A DNA stretch of 64,000 nt. Source: Roseiarcus sp963772555 (GTDB lineage Bacteria > Pseudomonadota > Alphaproteobacteria > Rhizobiales > Beijerinckiaceae). Below are positions 1-7,410 of this stretch, one piece after another. The stretch is taken from positions 1 to 64,000 of the forward strand of contig CAVYXQ010000017.1 in the NCBI GenBank assembly GCA_963772555.1, read 5' to 3'. Numbering within the stretch: position 1 is the first letter of the stretch; each line of letters begins with the position of its first letter. The translations under genes were made by a program, and so were the position numbers. The notes below the pieces were generated by a model. It worked only from the letters and a program-made list of their open reading frames with translations, was not told where the DNA came from and did not search any database.

Positions 1-72
1 GATTTGCGCCCGGGTCCTGGCGCGCTTCTCAGCGCCGATCTCGGCCCGCCGCTCGAGGTTGATCTTCGCCAT
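1..72 (-). CDS. TetR-family transcriptional regulator, N-terminus only
   Basis: A reading frame starts at an ATG at position 72 on the minus strand and runs off the left edge. Its first residues read MAKINLERRAEIGAEKRART, the basic leader that often precedes the helix-turn-helix of TetR repressors. A purine-rich stretch (GGGAGCAGG) lies just upstream of the ATG and could be the ribosome binding site. Only 24 codons are visible, so the HTH itself and any ligand domain are outside the window. The family call rests on this leader alone and is moderate. Confidence 0.5.
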   Translation of the reverse strand, partial: MAKINLERRAEIGAEKRARTRAQI

Positions 73-114
73 GCCTGCTCCCGCTCGTCCGGCAGTTTAC
101 CCTATAAAGTCAAA

Positions 115-130
115 ATGACCAAATGGCCAT
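115..130. promoter_or_regulatory. Candidate operator upstream of the TetR-like gene
   Basis: The 16-bp stretch ATGACCAAATGGCCAT is a near-palindrome (ATG-CC-AAAT-GG-CAT, 12 of 16 positions symmetric) 43 bp upstream of the TetR start. TetR proteins commonly bind such sites in their own promoters. An AT-rich stretch (TTTATAGGG on the minus strand, near 103-110) between the palindrome and the gene could be a -10 region. Autoregulation is an inference. Confidence 0.3.
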
Positions 131-221
131 GGAGACCTCCATCCGTGAACGCCAACATAACCATCGACCAGATCGCGAATTGGCGGCGATGCGAGAAGTG
201 GCAAGCTGTGCGCCGTGGGCC

Positions 222-258
222 CCCCTCTCCCGTCGGGAGAGGGGCAGGGGTGAGGGGA
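222..258 (+). repeat. Palindromic GGGAGAGGGG repeat, copy 1
   Basis: A 37-bp unit with the stem CCCCTCTCCC, a 3-base loop GTC, the stem GGGAGAGGGG, and then the tail CAGGGGTGAGGGGA. The same unit occurs inverted at 653-689 with only the loop and one tail base changed. The two copies bracket the broken DUF559 gene with their tails facing it. Repeats of this type are scattered between genes in many alphaproteobacteria. Confidence 0.8.
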
Positions 259-266
259 TCAGCGTA

Positions 267-630
267 TCAGACAAAGGGCAACCTCAATTCCTTCCAAATC
301 CGCGCAAGAACCAGATCGAGATCGTCGCAGACTTCAGCGTCGGTGAAGCGGACGACGCGCACGCGGAAATTTTCGATCACCTTGGTCCGGCCGTTGTCAT
401 GATCGATGAACCAGTCATGCTGCTTGCCGTCCCCCCGGATCCCAGTCCGGGGGTCGATGACGAGCTGGCGCCGTGACAATAGAAGTCGGCGACGTAGCGA
501 TCGAACGGGACCTGACGCCGGAACTTCGCACCGTGAAAACTCGAACCGCGCAGGCGCTGCCAAAGGATGTCTTCGGCACGGTCGGATGCTTGCGAAGGGC
601 GCGCGCAAATTCGCGCCGCTCGGAAGCCAT
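267..630 (-). pseudogene. Frameshifted DUF559 (Vsr-like endonuclease domain) gene
   Basis: From the ATG at 630 the product begins MASERREFARALRKHPT. It then changes frame near 577 to give RAEDILWQRLRGSSFHGAKF, followed by a segment ending VPFDRYVADFYCHGA. It changes frame again near 450 to give LVIDPRTG...DGKQHDWFIDHDNGR, and ends with VRFTDAEVCDDLDLVLARI. Joined together this is a nearly full-length DUF559 domain, a fold related to very-short-patch-repair endonucleases. The conserved LV-x-DG-xQH region is split by a small palindrome (432-453) that adds about seven residues. At least two frame changes make the gene non-functional unless the sequence contains errors. It lies between two inverted copies of a palindromic repeat. 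Confidence 0.75.
432..453. repeat. Small palindrome embedded in the DUF559 gene
   Basis: CCCCCGGA, six bases, then TCCGGGGG form an 8-bp stem inside the pseudogene, just where the family has its conserved V-D-G residues. The element looks inserted, because the protein alignment resumes immediately on either side. It is unlike the GGGAGAGGGG repeats that flank the gene. Confidence 0.55.
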
Positions 631-634
631 TGAC

Positions 635-952
635 TTATCCTTCTCCGCCCGGTCCCCTCTCCCCTGCCCCTCTCCCTTTGGGAGAGGGGTTCGCCAGCGC
701 CCCGGCCTCGCGCATTTCGGCGTAGAGGGCTGAAGGCGCATAGTCATAGCCGTTCGGCCAGGTCGTCACGCCGGCCTCAACGAACACCCGGCTGAAAAAA
801 GCGTCCTTGAGCGGCGCGGCCATCGGTCCGGTCCGCGCCGCAAGTCCGCTCAAATCGGCGACGCCCTCGCCGTCGCTGAATTGCACCCAGAGGCGAAACG
901 CCTCCATCGGCTTGACTTTCACGACGTCCACCATCGGATATTCAGTCGTCAT
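635..952 (-). CDS. DUF2442 domain-containing protein
   Basis: Starting at the ATG at 952, the product reads MTTEYPMVDVVKVKPMEAF and continues through DGEGVADLSGL and FVEAGVTTWPNGYDYAP to an ALYAEM helix. This is the complete order of DUF2442, a small domain of about 80 residues whose genes usually sit beside DUF4160 genes and which has been discussed as a toxin-antitoxin-like partner. The last 20 or so residues (NPSPKGRGAGERG and following) are translated from the palindromic repeat at 653-689 rather than being native. The upstream frame is open and joins a remnant of the DUF4160 partner. Function is unknown. Confidence 0.65.
   Translation of the reverse strand: MTTEYPMVDVVKVKPMEAFRLWVQFSDGEGVADLSGLAARTGPMAAPLKDAFFSRVFVEAGVTTWPNGYDYAPSALYAEMREAGALANPSPKGRGAGERGPGGEG
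653..689 (-). repeat. Palindromic GGGAGAGGGG repeat, copy 2 (inverted)
   Basis: Read on the minus strand this is CCCCTCTCCC, loop AAA, GGGAGAGGGG and the tail CAGGGGAGAGGGGA, the inverted partner of 222-258. It also supplies the C-terminal codons of the DUF2442 gene. Confidence 0.8.
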
Positions 953-1069
953 CGGGTCCCGCAATCCTTTCGACGGCTCATCGGCGCGGGCGCGCGCCCA
1001 ATCCTCCTCCATTTGCTCCGATGCGCCCAGAGCCCATTCCGTCACCAGGCGCAAGGCGCAGCGATCCCG
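953..1069 (-). pseudogene. C-terminal remnant of a DUF4160 gene
   Basis: The minus-strand frame upstream of DUF2442 encodes RCALRLVTEWALGASEQMEE and WARARADEP, which resembles the last helix of DUF4160 proteins (family pattern: A-L-x-L-V-x-E-W...L...NW...A-x-x-x-x-P). The N-terminal beta region of about 45 residues that should precede it is absent. The remnant continues in frame into the DUF2442 start. DUF4160 and DUF2442 are a common gene pair, so this looks like a pair whose first gene was truncated. Confidence 0.5.
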
Positions 1070-1160
1070 CGATAACTCGTCCGTCGGCATCACACGGCCC
1101 CAGAGAAGGCGGCGCGGAGGAGGGCGGGATAGAGGAGGCGAGTCTTGCGTTGCCCCACAC

Positions 1161-2715
1161 TCACTGCGCCCTCGCCCCCGCACCTCCACGGATCAGGTCC
1201 GCCGCCCGTTCGGCGATCATGATCGTGGGCGCGTTGGTGTTGCCGCGCACCACGCTGGGCATCACCGAGGCGTCGACCACGCGCAAGCCGTCGAACCCGT
1301 GCACCTTGAGGTCGCTGTCGACCACCGGCCCGATCGCGCAGGTGCTGGTCGGGTGATAGAGGGTCTGGGTTTCCTTCTGGATATGCTCCCAGACATCGGC
1401 TTCGGCCGCCGATTTCGGCACGAGGTGGAGCGCCTTGATGTGGGCGCGCATCGCCGGCTCTGCGGCGATCTCGAGGCCGATGCGGATGCCCTCGATCATG
1501 CTCTGGCGATCCTCGGGCGCAGCGAAGTAATTGTGCGCGATGCGGGGCTTCGAGAACGGGTTGGCGTTTCTGAGCGAGAGCTTGCCGCGGCTCATCGGCT
1601 TCACGACGCCGGGGCCGTAGCCGAAGGCATGGGCGAACGGGATGCCCATGCCCTCCTCATAGAACATCACCGGGGCGGCGTGGAACTGCACGTCGGGCGC
1701 TTCAAGTCCGTCGCGGGTCGGAAGAAGCCGCCGCCTGCCGATGTTCGAGGTCAGCGGCCCGCGGCCTTCGCTTTGCAGCAGGCCGACATTCTCGGGCGTC
1801 AGCGCGGTCATCAGGCTTTCGGTGTCGGTGAACCAGGACATCAGCGTCATCGGATGGTCCTCAGCCCGATCCCGACGGGCAGGTCCTGGCGGACCGGGAT
1901 CTGCAGCATCGCCAGATCCGCCGCCGCCATTCCCGACAGGAGCAGCAGCTGCGGGGAATTGTAGGCGCCGGCGGCGAGGATCACTTCCCTGTCGGCGAGG
2001 ACCTCCTCGAGGCGGCCGTCGACGGCGATCTCGACGCCGGTCGCCCGCTTGCCGTCGAACAGGATTCGCGTCGTCTGCGCCTTGGCGACCAGCCTGAGAT
2101 TAGGCCTGGCCATGGCGGGATGCAGATAGGCCGCCGCGGCGCTGCAGCGCATGCCGTTGCGCTGGGTGTACTGATAGACCCGACACCGTCCTGGACGGCG
2201 CCGTTGAAATCCGGGTTCTTCTTGTAGCCGGCATGGACCGCCGCCTCGACGAAGGCGTCCATCAGAGGATTGCGCGAGTGGCCCTCGCAGACCGAGAGCG
2301 GCCCGAGCCGCCCGTGAAACTGGTCCTCGCCGCGCTCGTTCGCCTCCGCCTTGATGAAATAGGGCAGAACCTCGTTGTAGCTCCAGCCCTTGGCGCCGTT
2401 GGCCGCCCAGCCGTCGTAATCGGCGCGATGGCCGCGGATGTAGATCATCGCGTTGATCGAGCTCGAGCCGCCGAGCACCTTGCCGCGCGGCAGGTAGACG
2501 CGCCTGCCGCCGAGCGCCGGCTCCGGCTCGGTCATATAGTCCCAGTCGACGTGCGATTTGTAGAGTTGCGGGAAGGCGACGGGGATATGGATTTCCTGGG
2601 CGCTGTCGGGGCCGCCGGCCTCGATCAGGGTGACTTGCGCCGCGGGATCTTCGCTGAGGCGGGCGGCCAGCACGCAGCCGGCCGAGCCGGCGCCGACGAT
2701 GACATAGTCGGTCAT
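1161..2715 (-). pseudogene. GMC-family oxidoreductase (choline dehydrogenase-like), frameshifted
   Basis: The N-terminus MTDYVIVGAGSAGCVLAARL is the FAD-binding GxGxxG motif, followed by the GMC signature region KVLGGSSSINAMIYIRGH. The frame changes near 2180, where YTQRNGMRCSAAAAYLHPA continues in another frame (second GMC motif GAYNSPQLLLLSG). It changes again near 1862, where GLQDHP should be read. The C-terminal part contains YHPTSTCAIGPVVD, with the catalytic-type His, and NTNAPTIMIAERAADLI, with the Asn partner. Around 1715-1745 a further pair of compensating indels alters a GEAGGF-type stretch. All parts of a roughly 530-residue enzyme are present, so this is either recent decay or a poorly sequenced stretch. 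The substrate is unknown; relatives oxidise alcohols such as choline. Confidence 0.85.
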
Positions 2716-3237
2716 GAAACGTCTCCTCCCATGGATGTCGCCGCGTTTGGCGCGACGTTCTCGATTTTCCGCGTGAGCGTAAGGCGCAAAGCTCGGGCGG
2801 ACAAGCGGCGATGGGGCTCGGCCCTCTCATGCCGGCCGAACCCGAGGTCAGGGCTGGTGACCCGCGTCCCACCCTCCTCAGTTCGCGAGCGACCCTCTCG
2901 AGGATATAGATATTCTTGACGATCGCGCGCTCTGCGCCGGACCCCCGAAGCCGGTTTTCCGCGTCGCGCCCGTTTCCCTGTTAAGCGGTCGAACAGGGAA
3001 TTCGAATTCCCTGTTCTCTCTTTACCTTCCGTTCGAACAACGCCGCTCACGGCCATGAAATCCTGTGGACTGGTGCAATCGCCGACCGGCGGCGGGAGCG
3101 ATTTTTTCGGTCAGCAGGGATTATCAGCGAAAAGCAGGCGGACTGGCCTTGTTCCGCGCGAACGCGTCAGAACCGCCCGGCGGCCAGGGATCGGCAAGAT
3201 TTCCTGATCCGGTCCTTCCTTCCGACCGAGCCCCTGC
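2716..3237. other. Intergenic region without a gene
   Basis: No protein-coding frame here looks real. The stretch holds a perfect 26-bp palindrome at 2991-3016 and otherwise unremarkable GC-rich sequence between the GMC pseudogene start and the end of the TPM operon. Confidence 0.5.
2991..3016. repeat. Perfect 26-bp palindrome
   Basis: GAACAGGGAATTC is followed directly by its exact reverse complement GAATTCCCTGTTC. There is no loop and no T-tract, so it is not a typical terminator. Related INREF/GNS-like translations of such palindromes are frequent in Rhizobiales intergenic DNA; that is recollection, not a search. Confidence 0.7.
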
Positions 3238-3843
3238 TCAGACGACGTGGAACCGCTGCCGCTGCGGCGGCCGCCAGGACGGGTCGGGCGGAAAGGGCGC
3301 GGCGAGCAGGTCGGCGCAGCGTTCGGCGAGGCTCGTCAGCGCGGCTTCCGTCCGTCCGGCGGCAAGCGCGGGAACGGCGGCGTCGACCGCCGCTTGCCAG
3401 CGGTCCTGCGGGATGGCTTGAGCCGCCTCCTCGGCCGGCACGATGCGGATGTAATGCTCGGCGAGCGAAACATAGACGAGCACGCCGCATTGCGAACGAT
3501 CGAGCCCGCGAAGCGTGAACTGCGCCAACGCGGCGCGATGGCCGGCCGAGCGCGCGGCGCGCTTGGGGATCAGCATCCGTCGCACCCACGGCAGCGAGCC
3601 GACGGCCGCAGCGACAATGGCGACCAGCAACTGGGCGATATAGATGCGCTGCGCCGAAAGGTCGGTGAAGACCAGGAGCGGCAGCGGCGTCGCCAGCGCC
3701 AGGATGCAGGCGCCGAGCAGGAATTCCGGCTCGCGCGAGACCGAGGCGCCGGCCAGCACGCAGGTCAGCGGCGCGCGGGTTTTTTCCTGCGCGGCGTCGA
3801 AGGCCGCTTCGATCCGCGCTCCCTCGGCCGGGTCGAGGACCAT
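3238..3843 (-). CDS. TPM-domain membrane protein
   Basis: A 201-residue protein starting at the ATG at 3843, whose A is shared with the TGA of the preceding gene, so the two are translationally coupled. The N-terminal half (ARIEAAFDAAQEKTRAPLTC) begins like a TPM domain. Two hydrophobic helices (about residues 42-62 and 66-85) follow, and then the conserved TPM core LDRSQCGVLVYVSLAEHYIRI. The pattern matches the second TPM protein that often follows LemA and YgcG-like proteins. The role is not established; TPM proteins are associated with envelope or photosystem quality control. It is the last gene of the lemA operon. Confidence 0.8.
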   Translation of the reverse strand: MVLDPAEGARIEAAFDAAQEKTRAPLTCVLAGASVSREPEFLLGACILALATPLPLLVFTDLSAQRIYIAQLLVAIVAAAVGSLPWVRRMLIPKRAARSAGHRAALAQFTLRGLDRSQCGVLVYVSLAEHYIRIVPAEEAAQAIPQDRWQAAVDAAVPALAAGRTEAALTSLAERCADLLAAPFPPDPSWRPPQRQRFHVV

Positions 3844-4631
3844 CACCAGCCCCCCGAGGCGCCGCCGCCGCCCGACGAGCCGCCGCCGCCGGAAAAGCCG
3901 CCCCCGCCGCCGAACCCGCCTCCGCCGCCGAATCCTCCGCCGCCGCCGAAGCCGCCGCCGCGCCCCATGCCCATCGGGATGAAGACGACATTGCCGCCGC
4001 CGCGCCGCGCGATCCGGCTGAAGACGAACATGATGAACAGGAAGACGAGGAACGGCGCGATCGTGTCGAGCAGCGTCGCGTCGTGCTCGGGGCGCATTTC
4101 GGTCGGTTTCGGCTTCCATTCGGCCGAGTTGGTCGTCAGCGCGGTGATGATGTCGTCGACGCCGCGGGTGACGCCGCCGTCGTAATCGCCCGCCTTGAAC
4201 CGCGGCGCGATGGCGTTGGCGATGATCAGGCTCGAGACCGCGTCGGTCAGCGTGCCCTCGAGGCCGTAGCCGACCTCGATCCGCACGCGGCGTTCTTTCG
4301 GCGCGATCAGGAGGAGGGCGCCGTTGTTCGTCTTGGCCTCGCCGAGCTTCCAGGCGCGGAAGAGCTCGTTGGCATAGGGCTCGATTTCCTGGCCATCGAG
4401 CGAGGACACCGTCGCGACCACGAGCTGGATGCCGGACTTCTGCTCGAGATCGGCCAGCTTGCGCTCGAGGTCGGCGATCGTCACCGGCGAAAGGATGTGC
4501 GCCTGATCGACGACGCGGCCGGTGAGCTGAGGAAAGTTGGTCGCCGCGAGCGCGACGCCGGCCCATAAGAACGCGAGACACAGGGCGAGGAGCGTGCGCG
4601 GCCCGAGGCGAAGCATCCGGGCGCTCTCCAT
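3843..4631 (-). CDS. TPM-domain protein, YgcG family
   Basis: Contains a signal peptide (about LLALCLAFLWAGVALA), then a TPM domain (roughly residues 35-160, with QLTGRVVDQAHIL, GIQLVVATV, IEVGYGLEGTLTDA and FKAGDYDGGV). A transmembrane segment (LDTIAPFLVFLFIMFVF) follows, then a Gly-rich tail of repeated GGGGGF units ending in ASGGW. This is the usual YgcG layout. The second ATG (4616, MLRLGP) has GGAGAG seven bases upstream and is the better start; the first lies only 10 bp from the lemA stop. It is cotranscribed with lemA and the following TPM gene. The molecular function is unclear. Confidence 0.85.
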   Translation of the reverse strand: MESARMLRLGPRTLLALCLAFLWAGVALAATNFPQLTGRVVDQAHILSPVTIADLERKLADLEQKSGIQLVVATVSSLDGQEIEPYANELFRAWKLGEAKTNNGALLLIAPKERRVRIEVGYGLEGTLTDAVSSLIIANAIAPRFKAGDYDGGVTRGVDDIITALTTNSAEWKPKPTEMRPEHDATLLDTIAPFLVFLFIMFVFSRIARRGGGNVVFIPMGMGRGGGFGGGGGFGGGGGFGGGGGFSGGGGSSGGGGASGGW

Positions 4632-4641
4632 TTTTACGCGG

Positions 4642-5256
4642 TCAGAACTTCACCTTCGGCGCGGCCTGCGCCTCGGCCTCCGCGGTGAACGGGACCAGCG
4701 GTTTCGTGCCGCTGAACGCCGTCTTGGCCCAGATCACGGTCGGGAAGGTCCTGAGCGAGGTATTGAAGTCCTGCGCGGCGGCGATGTAGTCCCTGCGGGC
4801 GACGGCGATGCGGTTCTCCGTGCCCTCGAGCTGCGACTGCAGGGCGAGGAAGTTCTGGTTCGACTTCAGATCCGGGTAGTTCTCGCTGACCGCGAGCAGA
4901 CGGCCGAGCGCGCCGGAAAGGGCGTTCTGCGCATCCTGCAGCTGCTTGACCTTGGCCGGGTCGGTGAGGTCGTTGGCGTCGACATGGATCGAGGTCGCCT
5001 TGGCGCGGGCCTCGGTGACCGCGGTCAGGACGTCCTTTTCCTGCTTGGCGTAGCCTTGGACCGTGGCGACGAGGTTGGGCACGAGATCGGCGCGCCGCTG
5101 ATACTGGTTCTGCACTTCCGCCCAGGCGGCCTTGGCGGCCTCCTCTTTCGTCGGAATGACGTTGTAGCCGCAGCCGGAAAGCGGCAGGGCGACGAGGGCC
5201 AGAACGACGAACGCACGCAGTCGGGCAAGGAAGGTCACGGGAATCAGCCCCCTCAT
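4642..5256 (-). CDS. lemA: LemA family lipoprotein
   Basis: Starts MRGLIPVTFLARLRAF and has a lipobox (LPLSGC) after a hydrophobic stretch, so it should be a lipoprotein. The mature part is typical LemA: GYNVIPTKEEAAKAAWAEV, then QYQRRADLVPNLVATVQGYA, then long helices ending SLRTFPTVIWA. An upstream ATG at 5289 would add 11 residues without a better ribosome binding site. LemA and TPM genes commonly travel together as here, which points to a joint envelope role, but no enzymatic activity is known. Confidence 0.9.
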   Translation of the reverse strand: MRGLIPVTFLARLRAFVVLALVALPLSGCGYNVIPTKEEAAKAAWAEVQNQYQRRADLVPNLVATVQGYAKQEKDVLTAVTEARAKATSIHVDANDLTDPAKVKQLQDAQNALSGALGRLLAVSENYPDLKSNQNFLALQSQLEGTENRIAVARRDYIAAAQDFNTSLRTFPTVIWAKTAFSGTKPLVPFTAEAEAQAAPKVKF

Positions 5257-5480
5257 TAATCGCGCGTCCGCGCGATCGGTCCGGGACACAATACAGGCCG
5301 CGGCCCCGTTTCGCCAAGGCCCAGGCGGACCGATGCCGCCAGTCGCCGGAGGCGCGCTCGGCCATCCCCGGCGGGAGCCTGCTTGATCGGCGAGGCCGCT
5401 TTCACTAGAAACGCCGACGCCCGATCCCAGGACCAGAACAAGAACCGGCGTGGCGGGAACGCCCCAACAAGGAAGTCATG

Positions 5481-6500
5481 ATGCGCGTCTATTATGATCG
5501 GGATTCCGACCTCAATCTGATCAAGGGCAGGAAGGTGGTCGTCATCGGCTACGGCAGCCAGGGCCACGCGCATCTTCTCAACATGCGCGACAGCGGGGTG
5601 AAGGACATCGCCGTCGCGCTCCGGCAGGGCTCGCCCTCGGCGAAGAAGGCGGAGGCCGAAGGCATCAAGGTGATGGACGTCGTCAGCGCGGCCAAATGGG
5701 CGGATGTGGCGATGATGCTGACCCCGGACGAACTGCAGGCCGACATCTATCGGGCCGAGCTTGCCCCCAACATGAAGCCGGGCGCGGCGCTGATGTTCGC
5801 TCACGGCCTCAACGTCCACTTCAACCTGATCGAGCCGCGCGCCGATCTCGACGTCCTGATGGTCGCCCCCAAAGGGCCCGGCCACACCGTGCGGTCGGAG
5901 TACAAGCGCGGCGGCGGCGTGCCGTGCCTAATCGCCATCCATCAGGATGCGAGCGGCAACGCGCACGATCTCGGCCTCTCCTACGCTTCCGCCATCGGCG
6001 GCGGGCGCGCCGGGGTCATCGAGACCTCGTTCCGCGAGGAGTGCGAGACCGATCTTTTCGGCGAGCAGGTGGTCCTGTGCGGCGGCCTCGTCGAGCTCAT
6101 CCGCGGCGGCTACGACACCCTGGTCGAGGCAGGCTACGCGCCGGAAATGGCCTATTTCGAGTGCCTGCACGAGGTGAAGCTGATCGTCGACCTCATCTAC
6201 GAGGGCGGCATCGCCAACATGAACTATTCGATCTCGAACACCGCCGAGTTTGGCGAATACGTCTCGGGCCCGCGCATCATCACCGGCGAGACGCGGGCCG
6301 AGATGAAGCGGGTCCTCGACGACATCCAGTCCGGCAAGTTTACCCGCGACTGGATGCTCGAGAACAAGGTCAACCAGACCTCCTTCAAGGCGATGCGCGC
6401 CCGCGCCAACGCCCACCCGATCGAGGACGTCGGGGCGAAACTGCGCGCCATGATGCCGTGGATCGGAAAGAACAAGCTGGTCGACAAGGCGAAGAACTAG
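5481..6500 (+). CDS. ilvC: Ketol-acid reductoisomerase (NADP+)
   Basis: Second step of valine, leucine and isoleucine synthesis: alkyl migration and NADPH-dependent reduction of acetolactate or acetohydroxybutyrate, Mg-dependent, cytosolic. A short class I enzyme of 339 residues. Visible motifs are the Rossmann loop VIGYGSQGHAH, the KARI motif APKGPGHTVRSEYKRG, and the Mg-binding region ECETDLFGEQ...VELIRGGYDTLVEAGY with EVKLIVDLIYEGGI. The AAGGAA at 5469-5474 lies 6 bp before the ATG at 5481 and only 3 bp before the ATG at 5478, which favours MRVYYDRD as the start. It stands alone here, without ilvBN. Confidence 0.97.
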   Translation: MRVYYDRDSDLNLIKGRKVVVIGYGSQGHAHLLNMRDSGVKDIAVALRQGSPSAKKAEAEGIKVMDVVSAAKWADVAMMLTPDELQADIYRAELAPNMKPGAALMFAHGLNVHFNLIEPRADLDVLMVAPKGPGHTVRSEYKRGGGVPCLIAIHQDASGNAHDLGLSYASAIGGGRAGVIETSFREECETDLFGEQVVLCGGLVELIRGGYDTLVEAGYAPEMAYFECLHEVKLIVDLIYEGGIANMNYSISNTAEFGEYVSGPRIITGETRAEMKRVLDDIQSGKFTRDWMLENKVNQTSFKAMRARANAHPIEDVGAKLRAMMPWIGKNKLVDKAKN

Positions 6501-6611
6501 CGCAGCCTTTAAGCCGCGGCTCCCGCGGGGTTCCGCGTCCGATTTCCGCTGGACAGCTCCGGCCGCCTTTGCTAGATCGCGGCCTCGCGGGCGAGCGGCC
6601 GCGACTTCGAT

Positions 6612-6687
<76 letters not shown>

Positions 6688-6744
6688 TCGAAAGTCGCTG
6701 AAACGTTCACTCTCTGTGATATCACTTTTAACACGTATCTTATA

Positions 6745-6974
6745 TTACTCCCCGGCTCCTTTCAATCTCGGTAGGGCCCAATCGACCGACCGCAGCAATC
6801 CTTGAAGCGCGCGGCGCAGACCGTGATGCATCGGGATGCGTCGACCTCCGTGCTTCTTGGCGATTGCGTCGCGGACCGCGTCGGCGGGCTTGCCTCGCGT
6901 CGAGCACCCATCGACCAATCGAGCCGGGCGATCTCGCAAGCCCGCAGACCTGCCTTTAGGGACAGAGGGATCAT
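6745..6974 (-). pseudogene. Tyrosine recombinase fragment (central part)
   Basis: Minus-strand codons read MIPLSLKAGLRACEIARLDW, which contains the conserved Arg of tyrosine recombinases in GLRACEIARL. A frame change follows, then RGKPADAV, DAIAKKHGGRRIPMH and LRRALQGLL. This is the first half of a catalytic domain only. The start and the HxxR/Tyr end are absent on this strand. It lies 57 bp from tRNA-Lys and is probably the relic of an integrated element. Confidence 0.6.
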
Positions 6975-7066
6975 CGTTGATCGCGAGCGTGAAGGGGCTC
7001 TGCGCAACCTCCGTCGCAGCATATGCGGGGTGACCACCTTGGCTTGCTTACCGGCTGCTCGCCAGG

Positions 7067-7144
7067 CGCCGGTCGATCGAGACCACCGAGCGCTACATCG
7101 GCGGCGACAGGCGGGGACAAGGGCGCTTGGCCGGCTTGTTGTAA
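7067..7144 (+). pseudogene. Tyrosine recombinase C-terminal fragment
   Basis: Twenty-five codons on the plus strand read RRSIETTERYIGGDRRGQ and end GRLAGLL-stop. This is the typical end of a tyrosine recombinase, with the catalytic Tyr in TTERYI. It faces the opposite way to the fragment at 6745-6974, so the ancestral gene has been inverted or broken up, or two relics are present. Confidence 0.55.
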
Positions 7145-7410
7145 GCCCTGCCCTTCCGATTTCCTGTTCGCTTCAGCCTCAAACGCGAGGTCTCAATACG
7201 AGCCGTTTGCGAGGCCTCCACGCCCCAGCGCAGATATCGTCGCCTGGATCGAGAACTCACGCCCGCTCGATCGGCATGCCAAGCTCTCCCGCCCAACGTC
7301 AGCTTTGCGGGGCGGAAGAAGGCTTCAAGAGTCAGCCACGGTTTTGGCCGCTAGTGATATGAACGGCTACGCCTCAGATAGGCATTTTCCACGGTCGGAG
7401 AACAATCGGA
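7145..7410. other. Stretch without a recognisable gene
   Basis: Between the integrase relic and the nucleoside hydrolase no frame resembles a known protein. The sequence is less GC-rich than its surroundings and may be further decayed element DNA. Confidence 0.4.
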
